Positions 19,406 through 32,100 are shown, counted from the first letter of the stretch. The stretch: DNA of 64,000 nt from Marchantia polymorpha subsp. ruderalis (GCA_037833965.1 AP031356.1:27318501-27382500), one strand, 5' to 3'. The notes: generated by a model not told the origin, from the letters alone. Program-made: numbers and translations.

Positions 19406-21962
19406 CTATCTACCATTCGCAGCATCTGCGCGAAACCAAACTACTCTACTGCACTCAGCAGATCCGGTGCTGCGCCTCCTGCGCGCCGGACTGCTCCGCT
19501 TACTATCTCTACCTTGCCAGTCTTCCGACCAGCTGCGTAACCCCAGGCGTCGGAGCGCTGCAGTGACTTCCGACTGCAAGTGCGCCATAGTGTCGCGCGC
19601 ACCCGACAAGAAGGTTTCTAATTTTCTTGCCACTCGCCGCCGACTCCGACTGTCACCTTCCGTCAATGCCGCCGCCCGAAGCTCGAACTCCCGGAGTGTA
19701 ACCCTCTCTTGAGCTGCCACCTCCCAATGGATGTATCCGTTTAGACAACGAGTCACCCGTGCCGCCAACTCTCCTCGTGCCCTGCAGCTGCTCTCCACCT
19801 CTGCCAGCTGCATTTCTAAATCCGCACGTTGAGCCCTCAAATCCGAGCACTCGGTTTGCAAGTTGCACAACAACTCCTCATCCTCCTTGCGGGCTCTTTG
19901 ACTTTCCTCTAAGGCGCGCGTCTGGCGCGCAAGCTCGGCTGCTAGGACTTTGTTCTGTCTCCGCTCCTCCTGCAGTTCCGACTCGATCTTTGCCCGTATT
20001 AGTTCGGCCTCCGCCTGACTCTTCGTCGCCGCATCCTCCTTCTGCTGCTGCAAGGCTTGGTACAGCTTCTGGGTGACCGCCAGGTGTTGTCTGAGGGCGG
20101 TGTTCCTTTCCACATATACTTGGCAACTAGAGGCCCACTTTGCCACCTTGATCCTCGTCCTTCGCCTGATAGTCTCCACATAAGACTGCGGTTTTAAGGC
20201 ACTTCCGTATTTGGATGTCTTGCGATCCAGATATCGCAGGAGTGGAACTATCTGTTCGCACAGCACCCCTGTTGGCGTTTTCTGCACCGAATCCTCTTCT
20301 TGCTCTTCCGAGCTCGTCTCATCCTCAGTCTCGAGGATTTCAGTCGCCACCGAATCCCTTGGCGACTCCCTGGAACTGTGGCGCGCAGCAGCTTCTGCTG
20401 CGACTGCTGCTCCACTGCCTGCTAAAATATCCAGGGCAGTGGGAGATCCCACTGCTTGAGCCCCTGTTCCGGCTCGATCTTCGGTTTGTGAAGGGGTCGA
20501 CGCCGCAGTGACTTTTGTCACTCTTGCACCGCCCGCTTCTGCTGCCTGTCCTTCCGGCGCAATCTGCGCGGAAGGTGTCCTTGCTGAAGGTGCGTCCGCC
20601 GAAGGCGTCCGCACACTGGTCGTTGGCCCCATCCGTCTCGCAGTCGGCGAATCCGGCTGACTCTCTGTGGTCCGACTCGCAGTCGGCCGACCAGCAGTTG
20701 TCCGACTGGGAGTCGGATACACCCTGCGCGTCTTGACTCCACTTGGCCTGTTTGCTGGTGGCGTTCTTCCAGAAGTGCCTTCCGCCGAAGACGACCCTCT
20801 GAGGATTGTTGGCTCGTCAGCCAAACTCTCTTCCGCTTCCGGCCTGCTGTCCGGTTCAACGCGCCGTTCAGTTGGCCTTCCTTCCGCTTGTCGACCTTCA
20901 GTCATCCGACTCGCAGTCGGCCGGTCGTCAGTCCGTCCATCTCCTCCCGAAGGCCGTGGTGCCTTCTGTGCAGAGGTTTCTGCCGTCTTCCCTAGGACCT
21001 GAGCAATTATCTCTTCCTGTGTGAGATTCCGCCGGGTCGGAGTTCGCCTGGTCTCCTCAGTAACAGTTGGCATTCTGCGTGCCCTCTGTTTTGGTCGACT
21101 ATGAGGCTCGGGGGTGGGCCGACCACGAGTCGGCGCAGCTGGTACTTCCGGCTGCCTGTCCTCAGGTCTCTCATCCCACTTCCGCTTGCGCGGAATGCGC
21201 TCACTTCGACGTTCTTCTGCTGCTCTGGCTGGAGCCGGAGCCGGAGGCGTACTGGCAGGTTCCTCGTCCGGATCCGTGTCTACTTCGGCCTCCCTCGAAT
21301 ATCTACCTGGATAAGACCGGCTCAGCTGCGGAAACCGAGTTTTCTCAGCATTCGTCAAACATCCCATCGCCCGGTAAAACACGATTAAGTAAGGCGATAG
21401 ATGATTGAGCGTTCCTCCCCTCTCTTCTTGCGCATGTTGGCGCGTCACCTTCCACAGGAGCCGTGCCCAATGCACCGGAGCTCCTGACAACACTAGCTCC
21501 ACGAACTCTACCTGCCAACCATGCATGTAAGCGGTCTTGGTCGGCTGCAATATCTTGCAGCAATGCTGTCGCAACATTTCTCCGCAATCGATCCTTGTAA
21601 TCCCGAGTCCGGAAACCGTTCTTGGGATGTCTAGCCACCTTGAAGAGCTCATTGTAAGAGACTTCTTCCTCCTGGGACACTTTCACGCTGTCGGCCTCGA
21701 AGAGGAGATCCCCTTCCTCGCCGGCACACCTGCCCAACACCTGCGCCCAATTGCAAATTTCCCATCTCTCTGGGTGTGGGCGAAATCCGCGAGAAGGCTT
21801 GTGTCTCTCTTGTAGATACTCGCGCACCATCTCCGGACACGTCCAATTCCACCCCCAGAGGAGAAAATCGAGCTTCAGCCTCGTCAGCACATCTTGAAAT
21901 GCGCGTAGACCGATCTGCGGCACCCTGAGTGGAGACACTCGCAGTTGGGGAACCTTCGACAT
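19406..21962 (-). pseudogene. U3-encoded ORF of element B (3' LTR), frameshifted
   Basis: The ORF begins at ATG 21962, aligned with the A start, and carries the same N-terminal motifs (KLDFLLWGWN, LGRCAG, RDYKDR). Near 21558 one extra G, compared with the A sequence, shifts the frame between ALLQ and the LQP motif. The rest continues in another frame to 19406. The second part includes LSPYLIVFYR, a low-complexity centre with RPTASR repeats, an acidic run, and then the LLRYLDRK motif with a long coiled coil and a basic end. Both LTRs share the shift, so it predates or accompanied this insertion. It may be a true defect or, less likely, a site of programmed frameshifting. Function is unknown. 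Confidence 0.75.
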
Positions 21963-23318
21963 TGCGTTGCCTGTACACACAAACGTTCTCCCTTTCGCTC
22001 ACTCTCTCACAATCGCCACTGCGCGTCGGCCACTCAAGCACTGACTGCTCACTCTCTCTGCGCTCGTTCAAGATCGCTACTCCCAATTCTTTCAAGGTCC
22101 GCCAAGATCCTTGTGCAACTCGTCTCCGCACTCTCTACTCTCACTGCAGGTCGCTCCGCCCTTGCGCGTAATCTTGGAACTGGAAATTGCAAAGTCAAGA
22201 ATGAGAGAATGAGACTGGAGCGCAGTCTTTTCTTCTCCGATTTCAAGAACGTCCAACGTTCTTACTGGTTGCAACGTACGCAGCCGGCTATACGGCTTAA
22301 CGGTTCGCCCTTTGCATGCGCGAATTCACGTCTCCGCATTGCGCGCATTCGCATGCTTAAACGTTGAATTCTCCCGCCGCCGCCACCTTCCGGACTCGAG
22401 TCCGCTGCAGGGTATACGTCGGCCCTGTTGTCTTTTCCTAACCCGCCCTTCTCCGGAGGCGTGTCGCCGCTGGTGCGTTCATTATCCGTCGGCGCCTTTG
22501 CTGGAGGCGCACATCCAGCCGGAGCGAATTACGCCGGCGCGCAGTCGTACCGCCTATTTTGTCCTTTATGCCTCGTCCGTTGCTGCCAGCGCATATCCGT
22601 CAGCGCAACTCATGCCAGCGCATCCGGCCGTCAGCGCCACGTCGGAGGCGTACATCCGACCGGCGCTTTCCTTCCATGAACAGCCGCCAAGGGCGCTTCC
22701 GACTCTGAGTTGGTTTCCTCCTGTGAGCGCGTGATTCCGCCGAAGGCGCATCGCCGAGGGCGTACGGGAATCCTTTCCGGCTGTGAACCCTAGCGCGAAC
22801 GGCGCATGTCCGGCTACGAGTTTTCCGACGCTCATAACTTCTCCATTCCTGATCCATCTCCGGCGCTCTTGGACTCGTTAGAACGAGCGTCCCGAGCTCT
22901 TTCTAATGCAACTTTAACCAACTGGATCTACCGTGTATCCCGATTGTTATGAAGGTTTTCCCTTTCCGCGCTAGCGACGCTTCGCCGAAGGCGCACTCAT
23001 GGTCGGACGCCTTTAGAGGTCCGGGCCCTTCTCCTGACGTCTTTAGCAAAACCTCCTCCTGAGGTGTCTGCGCCGGAAGCGTAGCTTCCTTATACGCTAG
23101 AGGCGCGTGAGTAGAGACACCTCAAAAAGGAGCTTTTGCCGAAGGCGCCGAAGACGTTGGCGTTGGTACATCCGACTACGTGATTCTTTGTGCCCTCGTG
23201 ACGATCTCCTCAATCCACTCTATTTTGCGTACCCTTCTCTAGCTACAAACACTGCTTTGGTACTAGTTTTCTAAAATTGTTTAAATTCTGCAAAAAAAAC
23301 AAAAAGTGTGTTACCACA

Positions 23319-23336
23319 TGCCCCCCTCCTCAATTG
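23319..23336 (-). other. Polypurine tract of element B
   Basis: The minus strand reads CAATTGAGGAGGGGGGCA immediately before the 3' LTR, identical to element A. It is the plus-strand primer of reverse transcription. Confidence 0.85.
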
Positions 23337-23355
23337 TGAGCGCCCACGCGAACAT

Positions 23356-26196
23356 TTACATGTGGTATTTCTTCAGACGCCATCCGTTCACGCGGGTGCC
23401 TAACCATTCTCCCGTCAGTTCTGCGAGTTGGATGGATCCATTTGGAAAAACTTCTATCACCTTGTAAGGTCCCATCCACCTCAAGTGGAGCTTGCCTGGA
23501 AATCTAGCATGTCTGCTATCGTATAGCAGAGCCAAATCGCCCTTTTCCAGCAGTACTGGTTTGAGTCTTCGATCGTACTTCTCCTTCCGCCTGAGTTGTA
23601 ATTGCTTTGTTCGATCTTCGGCCTCTTGACGCCTTTCCTCCAGTGCCATTACCTCTTGCAGTCGATATGCCTGACTTTCTTCCGCGTCCAGCCTTCTCTG
23701 ATCTAAGGTCCTCTTGGTAGGTATCTCGAATTCGATGGGTAAGATCGGATGCTGCCCATAAACTAGGAAGTAAGGTGTTTGCCTGGTGGTGACTTTTTCT
23801 GCCGTTCTATATGCCCATAAGGCGGCCGGTAGCTTGGTGTCCCAGTCATGAGCATGGTTTACAGTTACCTTGAGGAGTATCTTACAGAGTAATCCATTGG
23901 ACTTCTCTGTCAGACCATTTGCCTTTGGGTTGTATGGAGTAGTCTTCCGATGCTTAATCTGGAAGTGCCGCGTCAAACTTTCTATCACCTGATTCAGAAA
24001 GTGCGTTCCTCTGTCACTGACTATTTCTAGGGGGCACCCGTAGCGGGTGATGATTGATTCGAATAGGAACCGTGCTACTGCGGCTGCGTCGTCGTGCCTT
24101 GTGGCTTCTGCCTCCACCATCTTGGTCGCATAGTCTGTTGCTACCAATATGTAGCGCCTGCGCGTGCCTTTAGTGACAGGTTGTATTGGTCCCACGAAGT
24201 CGATCCCCCATTTTTCAAATGGTGCCAATGGCATGATTGGTGTAAGAGGCCATCTCGTGGTCAGAGTCGGCCTTCCCGTTCTCTGGCAGCTGTCGCATTT
24301 GCGAACGTAGTCGTGTACATCTTTGAACATCGTCGGCCACCAGTATCCTGCATTCACAATTTTGGTCACTGTGTTTCTGGTGGCGTAGTGACCACCAGCG
24401 TCTTCTGTGTGCATGGCTTTGACAACTCGCGGTACTTCAGACTCCTCTAGACATCTGCACAACCTCTCGTCTGCCATTTTCTTGAACAAGACCCCCTGTT
24501 GAAGCTGGTAAGGTCCCGCTTTATGAACAAAGACTGTGCGCTGCTCCGCATCCAATCCTTCCGGACATTGGAGTGTGAGCAGGAACCTGTATAAGTCCGC
24601 GTACCTGGACTCATGGCTGGCGGACAACTGAAAAAGTTGTTCGTCGGAAAAATCATCCACTACTTCCTCCTCTATGGGTTCGGTCCATAGTCGGGAGAGG
24701 TAGTCCGCGTTCTCATGGTGAACGCCTTTCCGTGTCTGTACAGTGTAGGTGAATTCCTGCAGCAGTAGTACCCACCTGGCAATTCGTCCGGACAGATCCG
24801 CCTTCTTCACCAGGTGCTGTAAGGCGTAATGATCTACATGAAACACGAACTCATAGCAGATCAAATAATGTCGGAACTTCTTACAGGAGTACACCATTCC
24901 CAACGCCTCCCTCTCAGTTGTCGTGTACTTCTTCTCTGCTGCTGACAACTGACGACTCGCGAAGTAAATCGGGTAGTCTTTCTTGTTGTCGTCCTTCTGA
25001 CTGAGAACCACCCCGATTGCAAACGCCGACGTGTCTACATAGACATGGAAAGGTCTGTTCCAATCCGGACTTCTCAGAACCGGAGCAGTCGTCAGTTTGG
25101 CTTTGAGCGTTTCAAAGGCCAGCTGTTGCTCCTTGCCCCACACATAGGGTTCATCCTTCTTAAGCAGCTTCGTCAGATCGGCTGCCAAGATGGCATACAT
25201 ATTTATGAACCTTCTGTAATAACCTACATGGCCAAGGAAGGCCCTCAACTCACGCAGATTCGTTGGCGGCTGCAGTTCAAGAATAATCTTCACCTTCTCT
25301 ACATCCACTGCAATGCCATCGGACGAAACTCGGTGCCCTAGCAGGATTCCGCTGGTCATGAAGAAAAAACACTTCTCCGGGTGTAAGGACAAGCTGCTTT
25401 CCCTACACCTGTCGAACGTTTGCCGAAGATGGTTAAGGTGCTCCGACCTCTTACCGAAGACACAAAAGTCGTCGATGAAAATTTCTAGGAACTTCCTCAG
25501 GTGCTCTTGGAAAATGTTTGTCATCATCCGCTGGAACGTCGCTGGCGCGTTGCACAGACCGAACGGCATCTTGTGATAAGCATAGGTTCCCCAGTCGGTT
25601 GTGAAGGTTGTTTTGTCCTTGTCCTGTTCCCTGATGGACACCTGGTTGTAGCCGGAAAATCCGTCTAGGAAACTGTAGCATTCATGCCCTGCTACATGGT
25701 CCAGAATAGAGTCCGTGAAAGGAAGAGGGTGATGGTCCTTCCGCGTTGCTGCGTTCAGCTTCCTGAAGTCCTGACACACCCGGATCTTACCCGTCAGTTT
25801 CTTGGGCACGATCACGATAGGCGACACCCACTCGCTACTAAGTACCGGGTAGATGATTCCTGCGCTCAGGTACTTATCGATTTCGTCCTTCACCAATAAT
25901 GAATATTTCGGGTTGAGCCTGTATTGGCGTTGGCGAACCGGAACTGCCTCGTCCAACAAGTCGATTCTGTGCTCTCCATACCTTGCAGGTATGCCTTTCA
26001 TGTCTTCAATCCTCCATGCGAAGACATCCTCATACTGGCGAAGAAACGCCTGTACCCTGTTCAACTCTTCTCCTTGTACCTGGCTTGACACCTTCAAGCC
26101 TTTACCTGGACTGAGCTGCAGTTCGCAGCAATCACTCGGGTCAACAATCCCCTCTGTGTGACTGATCTCGCTTCTGCCCAGTCCGGCTGCTAGTTG
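23356..26196 (-). CDS. pol: Pol of element B: RT, RNase H and integrase
   Basis: This frame of 946 codons has the same length as in element A and follows the Gag UAG in phase. It has the same intact motifs: LDGFSGY and FIDDF (reverse transcriptase), VDTS, TEREAL and NADYLSRL (RNase H), an HHCC finger and GIDF...VSDRGTHF...LTEKSNG (integrase). It ends with GTRVNGWRLKKYHM, as in A, without a chromodomain. No ATG lies near the start, so expression by read-through is likely. The close match to A in Pol, against strongly diverged LTR ORF centres, indicates sister families. Confidence 0.93.
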   Translation of the reverse strand, partial: QLAAGLGRSEISHTEGIVDPSDCCELQLSPGKGLKVSSQVQGEELNRVQAFLRQYEDVFAWRIEDMKGIPARYGEHRIDLLDEAVPVRQRQYRLNPKYSLLVKDEIDKYLSAGIIYPVLSSEWVSPIVIVPKKLTGKIRVCQDFRKLNAATRKDHHPLPFTDSILDHVAGHECYSFLDGFSGYNQVSIREQDKDKTTFTTDWGTYAYHKMPFGLCNAPATFQRMMTNIFQEHLRKFLEIFIDDFCVFGKRSEHLNHLRQTFDRCRESSLSLHPEKCFFFMTSGILLGHRVSSDGIAVDVEKVKIILELQPPTNLRELRAFLGHVGYYRRFINMYAILAADLTKLLKKDEPYVWGKEQQLAFETLKAKLTTAPVLRSPDWNRPFHVYVDTSAFAIGVVLSQKDDNKKDYPIYFASRQLSAAEKKYTTTEREALGMVYSCKKFRHYLICYEFVFHVDHYALQHLVKKADLSGRIARWVLLLQEFTYTVQTRKGVHHENADYLSRLWTEPIEEEVVDDFSDEQLFQLSASHESRYADLYRFLLTLQCPEGLDAEQRTVFVHKAGPYQLQQGVLFKKMADERLCRCLEESEVPRVVKAMHTEDAGGHYATRNTVTKIVNAGYWWPTMFKDVHDYVRKCDSCQRTGRPTLTTRWPLTPIMPLAPFEKWGIDFVGPIQPVTKGTRRRYILVATDYATKMVEAEATRHDDAAAVARFLFESIITRYGCPLEIVSDRGTHFLNQVIESLTRHFQIKHRKTTPYNPKANGLTEKSNGLLCKILLKVTVNHAHDWDTKLPAALWAYRTAEKVTTRQTPYFLVYGQHPILPIEFEIPTKRTLDQRRLDAEESQAYRLQEVMALEERRQEAEDRTKQLQLRRKEKYDRRLKPVLLEKGDLALLYDSRHARFPGKLHLRWMGPYKVIEVFPNGSIQLAELTGEWLGTRVNGWRLKKYHM

Positions 26197-26199
26197 CTA
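26191..26199 (-). promoter_or_regulatory. Gag-Pol read-through site UAG-CAA-CUA
   Basis: Gag ends Asp-Glu-Glu-UAG, followed by CAA-CUA in the same frame as Pol. This fits UAG-CAR-YYA. The third codon differs from element A (UUA) in a position where the consensus allows either pyrimidine. Confidence 0.78.
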
Positions 26200-29025
26200 T
26201 TCCTCATCCGGATACACCTCGTCTCCTTCCTCCTCAATGGAGCAGCAAGTGACGTAGCCCACAAAGTCCTCCGACGTTTCGGTCTCTGAAGTGCATGATG
26301 AGCTGGTCTCCCCTCCGGTTGTGTAACCGGAGGTGGTGGAAGGTGTTTCGCCCTCATGGGGTACCTTGGTCCACGGTACGGTAATGACAGTCGGAGGATC
26401 CGCAGGGCTACGGAACTGTAATCTCTTCCTACTCCAGTCACACCTTGCTTTGGCATCGTATAGCCACGGTCTGCCAAGCAGCACATCATAACCTTTCTTC
26501 ATCAGAGGTTGCAGTATTATGTAGGACAGTTGAAAGTCCACTCCTCCAATGTTGGTTCTCACATTGCTCAACATTCCTAGTGGCATTCTGCGTGTTTGAT
26601 CGGCCAGTCGCAATACTCGGGATGTAGGCTCGAAGGTCTGGAACCCCAAGGAGTTCGCTGTCTCCTCGGTCATGATATTCACGCCCGAGCCGGAGTCCAC
26701 TGGTACCTTCTGAATGACACAGCCTCCGATCTCTACTTCGATCTCTGGTGGTCCCAGGTCTCCTCCTTCCACTCTGTACACAGCCGGAAGTTTCTCTTTT
26801 CGGGGTTTGCGTGGTCGGCGCAACGAAAGCATCAGCATCCTCCTGTACGTCTTATTGTCTTCCAACAACTGGTGGAAGGAAATATTTGCCCTCTGGCTCC
26901 CCATGTCTTTCACTATGTCGTAGGAAGTGTTGGAAGTCACAGCCGGAAGTTTCTCTGTACTCGCGGTCGGAAGGGGTGTAGGGGGCCTAACTGCCTTCCG
27001 GTCGTCGGATGTCATTCCGGCGCCCAGTGCTTCCTTGATGAGGTGACTCACCTCATCTTTGATGTCCGGAAGGTAATCTCGAGTCCGGAACTCTTCTGAA
27101 TACCTGTCCGCCTTTTCTGAGTTCTGCTCCGGCTGGGTGTTTCTCATAGCCGGAGGTGTACCCGGCCTTCTTCTTTGGCCTTCTCTAACTTCTTTAGACT
27201 TCCTCCTCTCTTCCCTACGCTCGAGGCGGCGAGTGTCCTCGTGGCCTTCTCCTTTCCTCTTCGAACTTCGGGTTTCTACCCGACCGCACATTACTTCTTC
27301 CTCTGGCCATACTTCGTCTCCTTCAGCTGGGTCCAGACTCAGTTCTACCTGGTTGACTTGCACTTCTTCCTTGCCAGGTGTTGATACGAAACGCACGGCT
27401 GGCCTAGGGATTTGGGGCTGGTCACATTCGGCCGCTGTATGTCCAGACTTCTTGCAATTGCTGCACAATGGTGCATACCCCATTGGCTTCCTCGGGTGGG
27501 GACAGCTTGGCGCGTAATGCCCCATGTCTCCGCAGTTGTAGCAACCATCGAATTGTGGTCGAGGTCGGTTGTGATTGCCTGGAGGTGCCATGCGTCTTGG
27601 TGGGAGTGTACCCGCCATTTCCCTCGGAACAAAGCGCGGTATATGCACCGGTGGGTTCGGAGTTGTAGCTGGAGCTGTCTGTACCGAGTAGGCGGTGTCC
27701 TCAACCTGCTCAGCATAATACATAGGCGGCTCAGCATAATACATGGGGTTCTCCCACTGTGGTGCCCATTCGACCGCATTCACTGGGTAAGATGGCCTCG
27801 CGGACATGCACTCCGTGTTGGCATGTCCCACCTGTCCGCACGTAGTACACCAGAGATTCGCTCGTTGTCTCGCAGGTGATTTACGTCGGTCTTGGCCTCC
27901 CACTACATGAACTTTCAGGTCCGCAAAATTCTTCACCAGGTTGTCTACCTTGGCTGCGATGTCCCCTTGAGTCTTCACTGGGATTCCCTTACCTCGATCC
28001 TTCTTCTTGGTCGCACTGCGTTTCTTCTTCCGTCTTTCTTCTTCTGAAGATGACGAGTCCTCTTCCTCTTCCGAGGAAGAACTTGATTCGGAGGAGCTTG
28101 ATTCTTCTGTCGAAGAAGGCGAGTTCCTTCTCTTCCGACGTCCGCCTTGCGACTTCTTCTTCGTCGACCGTCGGTCGCGTCTTCGAGTGTCAAGGGTTGA
28201 CGTCTCAAAGGTCTCCGCGGAAGCTATCACATCTTGGATTGTGTCAGTCTTGCCTCTCCTACAGAAGGTCTCCATTTCTCTTGAGAGCCCTGTCACATAC
28301 CAATCCACTGCCTGTTGTACCGAATACGGTTCTCCCGGGCCTGTCTTCGGAATTCGATCTAGGAGGTCTTGGAATCTCTCAGTGTAGTCTCGAAGATTTT
28401 CCTTCCGCTCGCGTCGAAGATTTCAAAGCCGGGTCAGAACTCGACTGTCATATCCGAGTTCGCGGAACCGTTTCAGAAACTTTTCCTTGAGCTGAGCCCA
28501 GGTCCGGATGCCAGTGGGGTCGGTGCTCTCATGGTTGTACCAGCTACGCGCTCGTCTGCGTAGCAGGCTAGGAAAGATTCGTAATCTGTCTTCATCACTG
28601 GTCTCACGATTGGCGATGGAGACAGACTCGAAGAGCTTTATGTATGAATCTGCATCATCGTCGTCGCCCGTTCCCGTGTATCTTGGATACGAATGTTTGG
28701 TGGTAGGTTGGGAAAACACCTGGCGGAGATTGGCTTGATGTTCTGCCATCGGTGATCCTGTCGACGGACTGATCCTAGGTTGGCCAAACTCAGGAAGAGT
28801 TCCTGTCGGAGGGATGTCCAATAGAACTGTTAGCTCAATGCTCTCGGTAGGTGAACTGGAACACCTTTGTCTTCCAGTAGTCGGTGATGGTGATCTTTCT
28901 GCAGAGTCCTCACCGGGAGTCTTCTTTTTAGTTCGCCGTTTTGTTTCCACGGCTTTTTCTGAATCTCGACGGAGTTTCCGTGTGGCTCTCGCACTCAGGT
29001 TTCCCACACTATCGCTCGTCGACAT
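26197..29025 (-). pseudogene. gag-pro: Gag-protease of element B with one nonsense codon
   Basis: The frame runs 942 codons from ATG 29025 but is cut by TGA at 28425-28423 (codon 201), where element A has an arginine codon; a CGA to TGA change is the simplest explanation. The capsid domain is otherwise complete and includes the DEDRLRIFPSLL segment that A lacks. Downstream are a Ser/Glu/Lys-rich segment, three CCHC knuckles (CTTCGQVGHANTEC, CYNCGDMGHYAPSC, CSNCKKSGHTAAEC) and the protease with VDSGSG and LLGRPWL. The TGA is followed by AAU-CUU and has no read-through context that I recognise. The change probably arose late, as the LTRs are nearly identical. Confidence 0.88.
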
Positions 29026-29067
29026 TCACCGAGCATTGCTGCTCAAGGTTTCTGGTGTTGACGCACT

Positions 29068-29086
29068 GTCCCCGGCAGCGGCGCCA
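29068..29086 (-). other. Primer binding site of element B (tRNA-Asp)
   Basis: The site is identical to that of element A, TGGCGCCGCTGCCGGGGAC on the minus strand, and again 22 bases from the LTR edge at 29109. The intervening RNA can form AGGAG-CCGACAA-CUUCU, where a G-U pair replaces the A-U pair of element A. Confidence 0.85.
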
Positions 29087-29108
29087 AAAAGAAGTTGTCG
29101 GCTCCTTA

Positions 29109-32100
29109 TGTAATAATCCACCAAAGGCTAAAACTGCAGTATGGTGGTAAAAAGATCGAACCCACAGGGACAGAGGCAACACACAGAGTAAAAGTGTCAC
29201 GTTTAACAGACTTTTGGTAGAGTTTGAATTCTAGGCGACTGTCACTCCCAGAAATACTGTAGTGCTCGACTCGGAGGCTCGACTCGGAGGAGGAACTCAA
29301 CTCGGAGGATGCTCGGAGGATGCACGGTACAGCTTGGTCACTCAACACACACACACACACACACCTGAAACTGGCAAAAAGCACAACTCGGAGGTCGGTC
29401 AGGACCTCCGCTTCGGATTTCAGGAGGAAAGTGTCTCGTAAGTTCACTCAGAGGTTCTGCAGGAAGTGCCTCCCACTCCGGCTTTTACTGCCCTTCCGCC
29501 AGGAACTAGCGGGGGTACCCGGACTGGACTTCTCACTTCGGAACGAAGCCTCTACGTACGCCGTGGACGTCACCCTCGACTATCACACAAAACGCAGGGA
29601 GTGCAGACCCGACTGAGAACTTACTGAAAACACGATCCAGTAACACACACACAACCTGAATTACAAACCAAGGTTTACACGAAGTAATGAAACTTCACAT
29701 TGGCATTCAGGGGAAACTTCCCGTAGGAGTACAATCAGGATATGTCACTCGAAGGAGTAAGGGGGAACTGTTCAAGTATCTAACTCGCAGCCGGCTCTGA
29801 GTATCAGAAATCACCCGCAGGTGCAGATCCGCACTACTCAAGTCTCTAACCGGGTACTAGCTCTGAACATTCAGCCGAAGGCCTTCAACTACAACATACG
29901 GTAACTTCGCTATGCTGCAGCTTCTCTACGTGGTGCCAGGACCAAAATGCACAAACACGCCAAGAAAGTGAGTTCCTGATCTGCACTTCCGAAACTGGAA
30001 GAGTCCCAAGGCAAAACGCCTTGATCTATTTTATACTCTCAAAAGATCCTAACTAGCACTACGCTATCCTATCTACCATTCGCAGCATCTGCGCGAAACC
30101 AAACTACTCTACTGCACTCAGCAGATCCGGTGCTGCGCCTCCTGCGCGCCGGACTGCTCCGCTTACTATCTCTACCTTGCCAGTCTTCCGACCAGCTGCG
30201 TAACCCCAGGCGTCGGAGCGCTGCAGTGACTTCCGACTGCAAGTGCGCCATAGTGTCGCGCGCACCCGACAAGAAGGTTTCTAATTTTCTTGCCACTCGC
30301 CGCCGACTCCGACTGTCACCTTCCGTCAATGCCGCCGCCCGAAGCTCGAACTCCCGGAGTGTAACCCTCTCTTGAGCTGCCACCTCCCAATGGGTGTATC
30401 CGTTTAGACAACGAGTCACCCGTGCCGCCAACTCTCCTCGTGCCCTGCAGCTGCTCTCCACCTCTGCCAGCTGCATTTCTAAATCCGCACGTTGAGCCCT
30501 CAAATCCGAGCACTCGGTTTGCAAGTTGCACAACAACTCCTCATCCTCCTTGCGGGCTCTTTGACTTTCCTCTAAGGCGCGCGTCTGGCGCGCAAGCTCG
30601 GCTGCTAGGACTTTGTTCTGTCTCCGCTCCTCCTGCAGTTCCGACTCGATCTTTGCCCGTATTAGTTCGGCCTCCGCCTGACTCTTCGTCGCCGCATCCT
30701 CCTTCTGCTGCTGCAAGGCTTGGTACAGCTTCTGGGTGACCGCCAGGTGTTGTCTGAGGGCGGTGTTCCTTTCCACATATACTTGGCAACTAGAGGCCCA
30801 CTTTGCCACCTTGATCCTCGTCCTTCGCCTGATAGTCTCCACATAAGACTGCGGTTTTAAGGCACTTCCGTATTTGGATGTCTTGCGATCCAGATATCGC
30901 AGGAGTGGAACTATCTGTTCGCACAGCACCCCTGTTGGCGTTTTCTGCACCGAATCCTCTTCTTGCTCTTCCGAGCTCGTCTCATCCTCAGTCTCGAGGA
31001 TTTCAGTCGCCACCGAATCCCTTGGCGACTCCCTGGAACTGTGGCGCGCAGCAGCTTCTGCTGCGACTGCTGCTCCACTGCCTGCTAAAATATCCAGGGC
31101 AGTGGGAGATCCCACTGCTTGAGCCCCTGTTCCGGCTCGATCTTCGGTTTGTGAAGGGGTCGACGCCGCAGTGACTTTTGTCACTCTTGCACCGCCCGCT
31201 TCTGCTGCCTGTCCTTCCGGCGCAATCTGCGCGGAAGGTGTCCTTGCTGAAGGTGCGTCCGCCGAAGGCGTCCGCACACTGGTCGTTGGCCCCATCCGTC
31301 TCGCAGTCGGCGAATCCGGCTGACTCTCTGTGGTCCGACTCGCAGTCGGCCGACCAACAGTTGTCCGACTGGGAGTCGGATACACCCTGCGCGTCTTGAC
31401 TCCACTTGGCCTGTTTGCTGGTGGCGTTCTTCCAGAAGTGCCTTCCGCCGAAGACGACCCTCTGAGGATTGTTGGCTCGTCAGCCAAACTCTCTTCCGCT
31501 TCCGGCCTGCTGTCCGGTTCAACGCGCCGTTCAGTTGGCCTTCCTTCCGCTTGTCGACCTTCAGTCATCCGACTCGCAGTCGGCCGGTCGTCAGTCCGTC
31601 CATCTCCTCCCGAAGGCCGTGGTGCCTTCTGTGCAGAGGTTTCTGCCGTCTTCCCTAGGACCTGAGCAATTATCTCTTCCTGTGTGAGATTCCGCCGGGT
31701 CGGAGTTCGCCTGGTCTCCTCAGTAACAGTTGGCATTCTGCGTGCCCTCTGTTTTGGTCGACTATGAGGCTCGGGGGTGGGCCGACCACGAGTCGGCGCA
31801 GCTGGTACTTCCGGCTGCCTGTCCTCAGGTCTCTCATCCCACTTCCGCTTGCGCGGAATGCGCTCACTTCGACGTTCTTCTGCTGCTCTGGCTGGAGCCG
31901 GAGCCGGAGGCGTACTGGCAGGTTCCTCGTCCGGATCCGTGTCTACTTCGGCCTCCCTCGAATATCTACCTGGATAAGACCGGCTCAGCTGCGGAAACCG
32001 AGTTTTCTCAGCATTCGTCAAACATCCCATCGCCCGGTAAAACACGATTAAGTAAGGCGATAGATGATTGAGCGTTCCTCCCCTCTCTTCTTGCGCATGT

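Larger units (their letters stand above)
18446..23318 (-). repeat. Element B 3' LTR (4873 bp)
   Basis: The minus-strand LTR begins TGTGGTAACACAC at 23318 and ends GGGTTATTACA at 18446. U3 carries repeats (22280-23318) and the long ORF. The TATA box is at 19365-19372 and the hairpin CAAGGCGTTTTGCCTTG at 19344-19360. R/U5 includes a CA/TG run near 18682-18700. It aligns with the A LTR only in blocks: the termini, the TATA region, the U5 blocks and the ORF ends. Confidence 0.95.
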
